The notes beneath the pieces are model-generated. The model saw only the letters and a list, made by a program, of their open reading frames with translations, was not told the origin of the DNA and ran no database searches. Shown piece after piece: positions 55,729 through 64,000 of a stretch of 64,000 nucleotides of DNA. Numbering within the stretch: position 1 is the first letter of the stretch; the number at the start of each line of letters is the position of its first letter. A program made the translations under genes and the position numbers. Origin of the DNA: Angelobacter sp036557225 (GTDB lineage Bacteria; Acidobacteriota; Terriglobia; Terriglobales; Acidobacteriaceae); contig DATBHX010000100.1 of NCBI GenBank assembly GCA_036557225.1, positions 33,305 to 97,304 on the forward strand, in the 5' to 3' direction.

Positions 55729-56282
55729 TATTTTCTCTCCTTGGATTGGGGATATTTAGCACTATCTCTCGGAGTGCCTTGTAATTTTCTAAAAGGACTT
55801 TCTTAGCGTGTTCTTTGCCTAACTTTACATCCTGCAATGCTGTTACCAAACGATGAGTGCCATAGTCGAACTGACTGATTTTCCATGGGGATCGCCTGCA
55901 AGGTGCGGCCCAAAATCCAGAACTGCTCATTGATATCAAACAGTTACGGGGACAAGAGGACTCCTTGTATCGTGCTGCGAATAGCCCTGGCCATTGTCCA
56001 ACTGGTCCTAAACACCTAATTCTTTCGTCGATTCCCTCCATGAAAATCTATTGCTGCGTTGGCCAAACATTCCAATTTTGGTATCCGCATATATGATTTG
56101 CCATGTATTGTTAGGCAAAAGAGAGGTTTTCCACAGGTAATCCTCCATCCTGCTGGCGCAAACCAAACCAAAACAATCGGCCGTTCGACGCTGGATTTGA
56201 ATAAAGCAAGACGGATTGCTGGTGCCTGCTGACGCAATGGCAAACCGGCGAGGTCGATGAGTTTTGTATTATTCTTTTAGAT
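55729..56282. other. Gene-free divergent region between the receptor gene and mqnE
   Basis: This 554-nt gap holds the receptor's upstream region. A minus-strand frame at 55721-56041 ends in a credible-looking helix (KEHAKKVLLENYKALREIVL) and overlaps the receptor start by 8 nt, but its N-terminal half is atypical and no family is recognisable. It may be the remnant of a decayed gene. Confidence 0.4.
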
Positions 56283-57428
56283 ATGGCAACCAGCGTTTCC
56301 GCACCGCGGCATCAGTTTCAAACGGACGATGCTGCTGTTCAGTTGATCGCCGGCAAAGTTTTTGCCCGCGAGCGCCTCAGCCTTGAGGATGCCGTCAACC
56401 TCTATCGCTCGCCAGACATTCTCGCCATCGGCTGGCTGGCTAATCATGTTCGCGAACGATTGCATGGAAACGTAGCCTATTTCAACGTCAATCGACATAT
56501 CAATCCGACCAACGTTTGCGTGGCTGCCTGCCGGCTCTGCGCCTTTGGCCGCAAGAAAGATGCGCCCGGCGCTTACACCATGGCGCTCGAAGAAGCATTC
56601 CAGACCGCTGCCTCAGGCTACTCTGAGGCCATTACGGAATTTCACATCGTCGGCGGCCTGCATCCGGACCTGCCGTTCCAGTATTACCTTGACCTGATTT
56701 CAGGATTGAAAGAGCGCTTCCCGCAGGTGCATCTCAAAGCGCTCACCATGGTGGAGATCGCATTTCTGGCCAAGCGCGGCAAGCTTTCCATTGAAGAGAC
56801 GCTGCGCCAGCTCAAAAACGCGGGCCTCGATTCCCTGCCCGGCGGAGGAGCCGAGATCTTCAACGAGCGCGTGCGCCGCGTGATCTGCGATCACAAAATT
56901 GACGGCGAACAATGGCTCGATACTGCACGTACGGCGCACAAAATCGGGTTGAAATCGAACGCGACGATGCTCTACGGCCACATTGAAAATGACGAAGACC
57001 GCGCCGACCACCTGCTCCGCCTCCGTGCTCTGCAGGACGAGACGCACGGCTTCCAGACGTTTATTCCGTTGGCCTTTCATCCGGCCAACACGCCGCTGCA
57101 ACACCTGTTTGTAACCACCGGCATGCTCGATATCAAGCAGATCGCCATCAGCCGCCTGGTGCTCGATAACTTCCCGCACATCAAAGCCTATTGGCAGATG
57201 CTCTCGCCCAAGATCGCGCAAATCGCTCTGCGCTTTGGCGCGGACGATATTGATGGGACCGTCGTGGAAGAAAAGATCTATCACGACGCCGGCGCCACTA
57301 CGCCGCAAGGCCTGGTGCGAGGCCAGCTGGAGCGCCTGATCCGCGAAGCCGGGCGCGAACCTGTCGAACGCGACACCATGTACCGGCCGGTGACGAGGAC
57401 GGAAACGTCATTCACAATTAGCGTTTAG
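56283..57428 (+). CDS. mqnE: Aminodeoxyfutalosine synthase (radical SAM)
   Basis: This 381-residue enzyme has the radical-SAM cluster Cys79-x3-Cys83-x2-Cys86 (NVCVAACRLCAFG), preceded by the MqnE/MqnC-type NVNRHINPTN. LDSLPGGGAEIF and SNATMLYGHIE follow, as in menaquinone (futalosine pathway) enzymes. The RLCAFG context and start of the chain favour MqnE (aminofutalosine synthase) over MqnC. Other mqn genes are not in this window, so the pathway is dispersed. Confidence 0.9.
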   Translation: MATSVSAPRHQFQTDDAAVQLIAGKVFARERLSLEDAVNLYRSPDILAIGWLANHVRERLHGNVAYFNVNRHINPTNVCVAACRLCAFGRKKDAPGAYTMALEEAFQTAASGYSEAITEFHIVGGLHPDLPFQYYLDLISGLKERFPQVHLKALTMVEIAFLAKRGKLSIEETLRQLKNAGLDSLPGGGAEIFNERVRRVICDHKIDGEQWLDTARTAHKIGLKSNATMLYGHIENDEDRADHLLRLRALQDETHGFQTFIPLAFHPANTPLQHLFVTTGMLDIKQIAISRLVLDNFPHIKAYWQMLSPKIAQIALRFGADDIDGTVVEEKIYHDAGATTPQGLVRGQLERLIREAGREPVERDTMYRPVTRTETSFTISV

Positions 57429-57535
57429 TTTTTTATCCCGAGCATAGCTTGCGGCGGGACCTCGTGCTCGGGTTCATACTATTTTGTCGTGCTGCTTGTC
57501 CTGCGAGTCTGGTGTTCCCATTAAGACTGGTTGTC

Positions 57536-57567
57536 ATAGGGTTCCCTCGCTCCGCACGGGATTTCAG
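57536..57567 (+). repeat. Solo copy of the tyrS-upstream repeat end
   Basis: The segment ATAGGGTTCCCTCGCTCCGC, followed by CGGGATTTCA, matches 26305-26335 almost base for base. It lies between mqnE and purB. A related diverged inverted arm is visible at about 57440-57475. Confidence 0.55.
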
Positions 57568-57571
57568 AACC

Positions 57572-58867
57572 CTATTCGCCGAAAACCCGCCTAAAAATCT
57601 TCCCCACATTCCGCAGCTGCCGCTCAATCGAGAAAGCCTGCTCAATCTGTTTCGCCGGCACTCGCCCTGTGATCTCAGGATCGTTCATCACCAGTTCGCG
57701 GAAGTTCAAATCTTCTTTCCAGGCGCGCATGGCATGTTTCTGTACCAGCCGGTACGCATCCTCACGGGACATGCCGTTTTCGGCCAGGTCCAGCAGCAAT
57801 TGTCCACTGAAGACCAGGCCTCCGGTCGACTCCAGGTTCTTGAGCATGCGGTTGGGATAAACCATCAGCGTATCGATCAAGTGGATGGTCTTGGAGAGCA
57901 GATAGTCCACAATGATCGTCGAATCAGGCAGGATCACCCGCTCTACCGACGAATGCGATATATCGCGCTCGTGCCACAGCGCCACGTTTTCAAATGCCGC
58001 CTGCGCATTGGCCCGAACCACGCGCGCCAGCCCGCTGATCTGCTCGCAGGTAATGGGATTGCGTTTGTGCGGCATGGCGGACGAGCCCTTTTGCTTTTCG
58101 CTGAAATACTCTTCTGCTTCGCGCACCTCGGTCCGCTGCAGGTGGCGGATTTCAGTCGCGATCTTGTCCAGCGTTGAAGCAATGGTCGCCAGCGTAGCCA
58201 CATAATAGGCATGGCGATCGCGCTGGATTACCTGCGTGGAGATGGGCGCGGCAGCAAGGCCGAGCCGCGAGCAGATCTTTTCTTCGAATTCCGGCTCCAG
58301 GTGCGCAAATGTCCCCACGGCGCCAGAGAGCTTGCCTACGCGCATCTCCTCCGCTGTGCGATGGAAACGCTCGATGTTGCGTACGGTTTCGGCATACCAG
58401 TTGGCCAGCTTCAGCCCGAAGGTGGTCGGCTCGGCGTGGATGCCATGCGTGCGCCCAATAGTAGGTGTGTGCTCAAACTCATGCGCCCGGCGCGCCAGCA
58501 CCGCTTTCAGTTGCTGCAGATCGCCGTCAATGATGCGCGAGGCCTCCTTGATCTGCAGGGCCTGCGCCGTGTCGACAACGTCATTCGAGGTCAACCCATA
58601 GTGCAGCCATCGGGCTTCCGGGCCCACCTTCTCCGCCACCGCCGTGGTAAAGGCGATCACGTCATGCTTGACCTCGGCTTCCACTTCCTGGATTCGCCAC
58701 AGGTCAAAGTCGCCGCGTTCGGCGATGGCCCGGGCGGCGTTTTCAGGGACAATCCCTGCCTCCGCCAGCGTGAGGCTGGCCGCGGTTTCCACTTTCAGCC
58801 AGCAGCGATATTTGTTTTCATCACTCCAGATTCGGCCCATCTCCGGGCGGGTATAGCGGGGTATCAA
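57572..58867 (-). CDS. purB: Adenylosuccinate lyase
   Basis: This 431-residue fumarase-superfamily enzyme has the N-terminal IPRYTRPEMGRIWSDENKY, IGRTHGIHAEPTTFG with catalytic His, and the superfamily signature SSAMPHKRNPITCEQ. The length and YTRPEMGRIWS start match the B. subtilis-type PurB. It catalyses two steps of purine synthesis. It is convergent with mqnE. Confidence 0.95.
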   Translation of the reverse strand: MIPRYTRPEMGRIWSDENKYRCWLKVETAASLTLAEAGIVPENAARAIAERGDFDLWRIQEVEAEVKHDVIAFTTAVAEKVGPEARWLHYGLTSNDVVDTAQALQIKEASRIIDGDLQQLKAVLARRAHEFEHTPTIGRTHGIHAEPTTFGLKLANWYAETVRNIERFHRTAEEMRVGKLSGAVGTFAHLEPEFEEKICSRLGLAAAPISTQVIQRDRHAYYVATLATIASTLDKIATEIRHLQRTEVREAEEYFSEKQKGSSAMPHKRNPITCEQISGLARVVRANAQAAFENVALWHERDISHSSVERVILPDSTIIVDYLLSKTIHLIDTLMVYPNRMLKNLESTGGLVFSGQLLLDLAENGMSREDAYRLVQKHAMRAWKEDLNFRELVMNDPEITGRVPAKQIEQAFSIERQLRNVGKIFRRVFGE

Positions 58868-59137
58868 GCAGTCTCCTTGGCACAGCGGCTGCGAACATCA
58901 GATGATAAATGGCGCCGCCCTGTCCGCGCCAACACCATATTCATGGACACTAAAAGCGGGACCAAATTCGGCTGCAGCGCTGCGGACAGTGGCCAAAATT
59001 CAGTTGAATGGCAGTAAATTTCGTGTTCCGCAGAGCAGGTATTTACAATCAAAGCATTTAAGACAAAGGTAATGGGCCTTCCTGTCGGGTTAGGCAACCG
59101 ATGGAAGGCCCGGCTCGAATCTAGCAGAATGTTGATA

Positions 59138-59158
59138 TTATGTCGCGGAGCGATATAA
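59138..59158. promoter_or_regulatory. Candidate MarR operator
   Basis: TTATGTCGC (59138-59146) and GCGATATAA (59150-59158) form a 9-bp dyad (one mismatch) around GGA. It ends just before the MarR start codon, consistent with autoregulation by a dimeric winged-helix repressor. Confidence 0.6.
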
Positions 59159-59159
59159 A

Positions 59160-59657
59160 ATGTCAAAGGGAAAGAATTTGCGTCCATTAAGCGAGCCGGA
59201 ATACCTGGCGCTGGGAGAGTTTCGTTACCAGCTGCGCCGTTTCCTGCGCCACATGGAGGAAGCCGCCCGCGCGCTGGGCGCCAATCCTCAGCAGTATCAA
59301 CTGGTCCTGGCGGTCAAAAGCCTGCCTCGCGACGTCACGCCCACCATCAGCCGGCTGGCCGAGCGAATGCAGCTCAACCATAACAGCATGGTGGAGCTGG
59401 TGGACCGCTGTGAAGAAAACCGGCTTCTACGCCGGACTCGTTCCGGCGACGACCGCCGGCAGGTGACTCTTTCCATCACGGCGGAAGGAGAAGCTCTTCT
59501 GCGCAGGCTGGGTGCGGCCGCCCGCGAGGAACTGCAGGACATGGGGCCTTCTCTGGTGGGCAGCATCTTTCGCCTGACCGGCGAGGCGCATCCGGGGAAG
59601 AACGCCGCCACGGCAACAAAATTGAAATCGGGAGGAACCAGAAAAGCGGGCCCATGA
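59160..59657 (+). CDS. MarR-family transcriptional regulator
   Basis: This 165-residue protein has the winged helix at ~60-115: LAERMQLNHNSMVELVDRCE with the wing RTRSGDDRRQVTLSITAEGE. The C-terminal ~35 residues are basic and non-conserved. Its stop overlaps the ClC gene start (ATGA), so regulator and channel are co-transcribed. A 9-bp dyad overlies its start region. The ligand is unknown; control by acid, salt or a small aromatic compound is possible. Confidence 0.9.
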   Translation: MSKGKNLRPLSEPEYLALGEFRYQLRRFLRHMEEAARALGANPQQYQLVLAVKSLPRDVTPTISRLAERMQLNHNSMVELVDRCEENRLLRRTRSGDDRRQVTLSITAEGEALLRRLGAAAREELQDMGPSLVGSIFRLTGEAHPGKNAATATKLKSGGTRKAGP

Positions 59658-61582
59658 AAGAACAGACCCAGGCAGAGCGATCCACTACTCCAAATCAACT
59701 CACAACTCCAGCCGGCACACTCGGAGACTTCACCACAACATGGCGCGTACTGCCCATTTCGGGGCTCGCCCTCGTCATCGGCGTAGTGTCGGCTTACGTT
59801 GCAGTTGTCTTGCTTAAGCTGATCACCTTCTTTACCAACGTCTTTTTCTTTCAGCGTTTCACGACCACTCCCGCTTCGCCTGGAGACGCTCACCTGGGCA
59901 TCTGGCTCATCTTTGTGCCTGTGGTCGGCGGATTGATCGTCGGCCTGATGGCCCGGTTCGGTTCCGACAAAATTCGCGGGCACGGTATTCCGGAAGCGAT
60001 TGAAGCGATTCTTCTGCGTGGCGCCAAGGTTGAGCCGCGCCTGGCGGTGCTCAAGCCTGTCTCTACCGCGATCTCCATCGGCTCGGGCGGTCCGTTTGGC
60101 GCGGAAGGGCCGATCATCATGACCGGCGGAGCATTTGGCTCGCTGATCGCCCAGTTCTTTCACCTCACTTCCGCCGAGCGCAAGACCCTGCTGGTCGCGG
60201 GTGCTGCGGCAGGTATGTCGGCAACATTCGCCGCGCCATTTGCTTCCATCATGCTGGCGGTTGAGCTGTTGCTGTTTGAATGGAAGCCGCGCAGTTTTAT
60301 CCCGGTAGCGCTGGCCAGCATTACCGCCGCGGCCGCGCGTGTACATCTGCTGGGCGGCGGCCCAATCTTTCCCGTGCCCACTCATGAAGTGGTTTGGGCG
60401 CCCGCCATTCTCTTCGGCTGCTTGCTCGCCGGTTTCCTGAGCGGCTGTCTTTCTGCGCTACTGACCCAGATGGTCTATTTCTTTGAAGACATGTTTCTTC
60501 ATCTCAAGCGCATTCACTGGATGTGGTGGCCTGCGATCGGCGGTCTCGGAATCGGCGTCGGCGGCTTCTTCTATCCCCGCGCGCTCGGCGTGGGTTATGA
60601 CGTAATTCAGCAGCTCCTGCAGGGCAATGCCACGGTCAAGATGATCCTTGGCGTGCTTCTGGTGAAATGCTTTATCTGGAGTTTTTCGCTGGGATCTGGA
60701 ACTTCCGGAGGCGTGCTGGCGCCGCTGCTCATGATGGGTGGCGCGCTGGGGGCTGTGGACGCGCTTTTCCTGCCGCACCAGGGCGCAGGATTTTGGCCAT
60801 TGATCAGCATGGGCGCCATGCTGGCCGGAACCATGCGTTCGCCGCTGACCGGCGTCATCTTCGCCTTCGAACTGACCGGCGATTACCATTCCATTCTGCC
60901 GCTGCTGATTGCCTGCGTCGCGGCGCATACTTTTACGGTGCTGACCATGTCGCGCTCCATCCTCACGGAAAAAATCAGCCGACGCGGTCATCACCTCTCC
61001 CGCGAATACGTGGTCGATCCCATGGAGGCGCTGGCCGTGGAAGATGTGATGCGCACGAATATCACTGCATTCCCCGCGGAGACGACCATCGCCGAGTTGC
61101 AAAGCGTGGTTGAACGCGATGACAATTCGCGCGGGCAGCGTGCGTATCCGGTCATTAACGCGGACCGGCAACTGTTGGGTGTGATGACGCGCCATGATCT
61201 GGTGAAGGTGATCGGCGATTTGCGCAAAGGCGAAGTCCGGAACGTGCGGCTTTCTGAGATGATTGCCCAGCCCCCGATCGTTGCTTATCCGAACGAGCCG
61301 CTGCGCCTGGTGGTGAACCGTATGGCCGCCAGCGGTGTTACCTTGCTCCCGGTCATCAAACAGAACGACGGGCAGGAACTGCTGGGCCTGATCGGGTTGC
61401 CCGATCTGCTCAAGGCACGCGAGTTTTCCATCCTGGAAGAGCAGCACCGCGAGAGGGTGCTTCGTCTTCGCGTGCCCCTGTCTCTCCGTTGGCGAGGCTT
61501 GGGCATAAATCGCAATGTCCCCGAGCAGACGGAGATGTCTGAGCCAACAGCCGAGCAGGAGACCGGCGTGAAAGATCGCTAG
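59654..61582 (+). CDS. ClC-family chloride channel/antiporter with CBS domains
   Basis: This 642-residue protein has a membrane part (~30-440) with the ClC selectivity motifs: GSGGPFGAEGPI (family GxEGP with the gating Glu retained) and SLGSGTSGGVLAPLLMMGGA. Two CBS domains (~470-600) follow (VEDVMRTNITAFPAETTIAE; LSEMIAQPPIVAYP). The N-terminal ~25 residues are polar. It probably exchanges chloride for protons or conducts chloride, with nucleotide control through the CBS pair. It is co-transcribed with a MarR regulator. Confidence 0.93.
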   Translation: MKEQTQAERSTTPNQLTTPAGTLGDFTTTWRVLPISGLALVIGVVSAYVAVVLLKLITFFTNVFFFQRFTTTPASPGDAHLGIWLIFVPVVGGLIVGLMARFGSDKIRGHGIPEAIEAILLRGAKVEPRLAVLKPVSTAISIGSGGPFGAEGPIIMTGGAFGSLIAQFFHLTSAERKTLLVAGAAAGMSATFAAPFASIMLAVELLLFEWKPRSFIPVALASITAAAARVHLLGGGPIFPVPTHEVVWAPAILFGCLLAGFLSGCLSALLTQMVYFFEDMFLHLKRIHWMWWPAIGGLGIGVGGFFYPRALGVGYDVIQQLLQGNATVKMILGVLLVKCFIWSFSLGSGTSGGVLAPLLMMGGALGAVDALFLPHQGAGFWPLISMGAMLAGTMRSPLTGVIFAFELTGDYHSILPLLIACVAAHTFTVLTMSRSILTEKISRRGHHLSREYVVDPMEALAVEDVMRTNITAFPAETTIAELQSVVERDDNSRGQRAYPVINADRQLLGVMTRHDLVKVIGDLRKGEVRNVRLSEMIAQPPIVAYPNEPLRLVVNRMAASGVTLLPVIKQNDGQELLGLIGLPDLLKAREFSILEEQHRERVLRLRVPLSLRWRGLGINRNVPEQTEMSEPTAEQETGVKDR

Positions 61583-61605
61583 CTTCCTTTGTTTGGTCGG
61601 AGAAC

Positions 61606-61863
61606 TTACGGCTGATCGATGCCGAAAAGCTCGGCCATCTCATCGTATTTGAAACCCGTGCCTGGATTGTACGGCTGGATCCACTGATCGTTCAGCACGA
61701 ACTGGGGAATCGCCCGCTTACCGGTCTGCCGGATCACTTCCTCGGCCGCGCCGGGCGTTTCATCAATATTGATTTCTTCAAAAACAATGTTGTTCTGTTT
61801 GAGCCAGCGTTTGGCGACGTGGCAATCGCCGCACCAGAAAGAGGTATAAACGATCAGTTTCAT
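61606..61863 (-). CDS. Glutaredoxin-like protein
   Basis: This 85-residue protein starts at ATG 61863 (MKLIVYTSFW). The thioredoxin fold has a WCGDC active site, then FEEINIDETPGAAEEV and the cis-Pro segment RAIPQFVLND. CGDC rather than CPYC resembles mycoredoxin/NrdH-like members. A longer in-frame extension upstream is rejected as it reads across the promoter region. It is convergent with the ClC gene. Confidence 0.85.
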   Translation of the reverse strand: MKLIVYTSFWCGDCHVAKRWLKQNNIVFEEINIDETPGAAEEVIRQTGKRAIPQFVLNDQWIQPYNPGTGFKYDEMAELFGIDQP

Positions 61864-62017
61864 ATTGATTTGTATGAATATTAGATGACACAAGGTGGGG
61901 CGAGATGCAGAATTCCAGGCCGTAGTCCCCAGTCTGTCACCAGCTTCTTGTTCCCTTCTTGTTCGCCTGCCATTTTTGTTGTTAACATGTTCTTTCGGCA
62001 CTCAAGAGGAGAAGAAC

Positions 62018-62527
62018 ATGTCTGAAACCGTGCAAGAGTATACAAGCCGCTTGTTGAGCTACGCTGACGGCAAGGATCCGCTGCGACTCCAGCAGGCCGC
62101 GCCGAAAAAGATCGCCCAGCTCATCAAAGGCAAAACCAAAAAACAGCTGGTGCGCAAGCCTGCGCCGGACAAGTGGTCAGTCGCCGAGATCGTTGCCCAC
62201 CTCGCTGATGCTGAAGTCGCCATTGCCTGGCGTCTGCGCCAGATTCTCAGCAACAATGCCGTTTCCATCCAGGCCTATGACCAGGACGCATGGTCCAGTA
62301 CGTTTAATTATGCTCGTCGCGATCCGCGCCAATCGTTGGCTTACTACACCTCGCTGCGCGAAGCGAACTTGACGCTGCTCAAGGCCGTGCCGCGTAAACT
62401 GTGGGACAACTATGGCATTCACCAGGAGCGCGGCAATGAGAGCGTGAATCACGTCGTGCGCATGGTAGCTGGACACGACATCAATCATCTGCGGCAAATT
62501 GAAGGCATCTTGAAAGGGAGGCGGTAG
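62018..62527 (+). CDS. DinB/YfiT-family metal-dependent hydrolase-like protein
   Basis: This is a 169-residue four-helix-bundle protein; the start at 62018 follows AGAGGAGAAG. Putative metal ligands are His in VAHLADAE and His residues in GHDINHLRQIEGIL, the DinB triad pattern. Members are often thiol-dependent transferases or of unknown activity. It is divergent from the glutaredoxin gene (~150 nt), which may indicate shared thiol metabolism (inference). Confidence 0.85.
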   Translation: MSETVQEYTSRLLSYADGKDPLRLQQAAPKKIAQLIKGKTKKQLVRKPAPDKWSVAEIVAHLADAEVAIAWRLRQILSNNAVSIQAYDQDAWSSTFNYARRDPRQSLAYYTSLREANLTLLKAVPRKLWDNYGIHQERGNESVNHVVRMVAGHDINHLRQIEGILKGRR

Positions 62528-62533
62528 GCCGTT

Positions 62534-63094
62534 CTACTTGTTTCCATCCCAGCCCACCTGGTCCATGGTGGGACTCGGAACTGCGCCGCGGACTTCGCGC
62601 AGCATCTCCCGCAAGGGCAGCAGAGGCGCCTTGCCGGCGATCTGGCGCGACATGAGACGGTGCGCCAGTATCACGTTCACCGCGGCGCTCAAATTCAGGC
62701 AGAAATGCGCGGGAATGTGCACAAAGCGGTGGCACAACTTCCGAATTACTTGTGGGACATAGCCGTCTTCCGGCCCAAACACATAAACCGCATTCTCAGG
62801 ATGATCAAATGTGGTGAGGGGTTCAGAGTTGTCATAGACCTCAACGCACACGGGGACACAGGTTTTTGGAAGCAGATCAAACGGGCGCGAGTGGTTGCGA
62901 AAATCGACGTGCCTGTAGCCTTTCATGCGCTCTTCGCGCGGAAGCCTGCTGTATTTCGAAGGGTTCACTCGTTCCCCGGTCCAAACCAGCGAGTCAACTG
63001 CAAAACAGGAGCACGCGCGGATCGCCGCACCAACGTTGTGCGGATATTTGGGATCAACCAAAACGATCGCTGGTGCTTTCAGCTCTGCACTCAT
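62534..63094 (-). CDS. SpoU/TrmH-family RNA 2'-O-methyltransferase
   Basis: This 186-residue protein starts at 63094 (MSAELKAP) after AGGAAG. SPOUT motifs are visible: NVGAAIRACSCF (motif 1), VFGPEDGYVP (motif 2) and LNLSAAVNVILAHR (motif 3). It transfers methyl from SAM to a ribose 2'-OH in tRNA or rRNA. Its size fits a stand-alone catalytic domain with no RNA-binding extension. It is convergent with the DinB gene (6-nt gap). Confidence 0.9.
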   Translation of the reverse strand: MSAELKAPAIVLVDPKYPHNVGAAIRACSCFAVDSLVWTGERVNPSKYSRLPREERMKGYRHVDFRNHSRPFDLLPKTCVPVCVEVYDNSEPLTTFDHPENAVYVFGPEDGYVPQVIRKLCHRFVHIPAHFCLNLSAAVNVILAHRLMSRQIAGKAPLLPLREMLREVRGAVPSPTMDQVGWDGNK

Positions 63095-63165
63095 GAAACG
63101 CTTCCTGGAAAAGTAAAGCCGCCGATCGTCGCCGGCGGCCTTCATTGTAAATCGCTGCTAGCTTC

Positions 63166-63863
63166 TTATTTCGGCGAAGGACTTCCCTCGGGAGGCTTGA
63201 TGGAGACCAGCTCAACGTCAAACAGAAGCGTCGCATTCGGGCCAATGGTGCCATCCGGGGTGCCACGCGGTCCATAGGCCAGATCGGATGGGACTGCCAG
63301 CTGCCACTTCGAGCCTACAGGCATCAGCTTCAGGGCCTCAGTCCAGCCTGCGATCACACGGCCTACCGGGAACTCCGCTCCCTGGTTCGCGTCAAACTCC
63401 TTGCCGTTGATCAGCGTACCGCGATAATTGCACACAACCGTATCCGATGCAGTGGGCTTGGGACCGGTGCCCGCTTTCAGGATCTTGTACTCCAGCCCGC
63501 TGGGAAGAGTAACAACGCCTTCTTTTGTCTTGTTGCTGGCAAGAAATGCTTCGCCTTCCTTCTTGTTGGTGTCAGCAGCCTGCTTTGCCTGCTCCTCCTG
63601 CTTGGCGCGCAATTCGGTTTGCAGCTGAATAATTGCTGCGCGCGCCTCCTCTTCGGTGATCTGTGTCTTGCCGGCGATGGCATCTTTGATGCCCTGGGCC
63701 AGCACGTCAGGGTTCACGTCAACCGACTGCCGGTGAATGCCCGAGCCAATATTCATGCCGATGGCGTAGCTGACTTTGTCCTTCTGGTTGGCGAAGGGCG
63801 CAGCGGAATCGGCCTTGGGCGCGGGAGCATCGGGCGTTTTGGCTTGAGCAGGCGCGGTGGATG
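63166..63863 (-). CDS. FKBP-type peptidyl-prolyl isomerase, 5' end missing
   Basis: About 230 residues remain. An N-terminal FKBP dimerisation domain (VSYAIGMNIGSGI; QGIKDAIAGK) is followed by a Lys/Gln-rich helix. The C-terminal FKBP catalytic domain holds VVCNYRGTLINGKEFD, VIAGWTEALKLMPVG and FDVELVSIKPP. The reading frame meets the breakpoint of an inverted duplication at 63863/63864, so the expected signal peptide is absent. The protein is probably periplasmic and assists folding of exported proteins. Confidence 0.88.
63503..63639. repeat. Inverted-duplication arm 1 (within the FKBP gene)
   Basis: These 137 bases are exactly reverse-complementary to 63864-64000. This arm is the native coding copy on the minus strand. 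Confidence 0.9.
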
Positions 63864-64000
63864 GCAGCAATTATTCAGCTGCAAACCGAATTGCGCGCCA
63901 AGCAGGAGGAGCAGGCAAAGCAGGCTGCTGACACCAACAAGAAGGAAGGCGAAGCATTTCTTGCCAGCAACAAGACAAAAGAAGGCGTTGTTACTCTTCC
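63864..64000. repeat. Inverted-duplication arm 2 at the contig end
   Basis: This is a perfect reverse-complement of 63503-63639, so it reads as a plus-strand FKBP fragment (AAIIQLQTELRAKQEEQAKQ onward). It ends exactly at the window edge. A fold-back assembly chimera is the most likely cause; a true inverted duplication is the alternative. Confidence 0.9.

Noticed and set aside
55721..56041. 106-codon minus-strand frame just upstream of the TonB receptor
   Set aside because: The C-terminal third looks helix-like, but the N-terminal part is atypical, no start signal is visible and no family is recognised. It was kept only as a note in the intergenic entry.

Overview
The window reads as a G+C-rich chromosomal contig from a free-living Gram-negative heterotroph, most likely an Acidobacteriota (Terriglobia/Koribacter-like) bacterium. 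That assignment is inference from gene content: a very large Oar-type carboxypeptidase-regulatory/TonB receptor, PadR-controlled HAAS-domain membrane proteins, MacB/HlyD/TolC export genes, the futalosine menaquinone gene mqnE, and outer-membrane porins. No rRNA or tRNA gene was recognised.

Layout. 1-9996: the end of a CHAT protease-like gene, a di-haem cytochrome, a TPR-GAF-degenerate GGDEF protein, two APC permeases, and a HAD-phosphatase/unknown gene pair that may be accessory. 10145-19840: a kynureninase-like enzyme, lexA with three phased TTC repeats upstream, trxA, a charged His/Asp/Arg lipoprotein, 2-oxoglutarate dehydrogenase E1, a Mn-type superoxide dismutase, a beta-barrel porin and a frameshifted STAS gene. 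20096-30631: housekeeping runs comprising a thiolase / hydroxyacyl-CoA dehydrogenase / enoyl-CoA hydratase operon, then DUF2007, a VOC-lumazine synthase fusion, nusB, purN, dut, tyrS, a lipid kinase, HU, a laccase-domain protein and an EEP nuclease.

30929-39222 is the most remarkable block: a compact, mostly translationally coupled gas-vesicle gene cluster. It holds a tandem ArsA/Get3-like ATPase, three GvpF/L proteins, three GvpA-family shell proteins, GvpK, and a histidine kinase plus response regulator inserted between gvp genes. The kinase has a four-cysteine cluster in its N-terminal region. No gvpN, gvpO, gvpG or gvpC was seen.

39341-49501: a PadR/HAAS membrane operon facing a five-gene export system (three HlyD adaptors, a MacB permease without an ATPase, and TolC). 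49502-56282: an accessory-looking, less gene-dense stretch with a homing-endonuclease-repeat protein, a 14-cysteine secreted peptide divergent from a membrane thioredoxin, and the TonB receptor. 56283-64000: mqnE, purB, MarR plus a ClC channel, glutaredoxin, DinB, an RNA methyltransferase and an FKBP isomerase whose 5' end is cut by a 137-bp inverted duplication at the contig edge, probably an assembly fold-back.

The best non-coding signal is a ~110-nt structured element present twice (5356-5464 on the minus strand, 17649-17758 on the plus strand). Each copy lies in the leader of the next gene on its strand. Both copies keep conserved boxes and a predicted three-way junction while their hairpin arms differ in sequence but stay paired.
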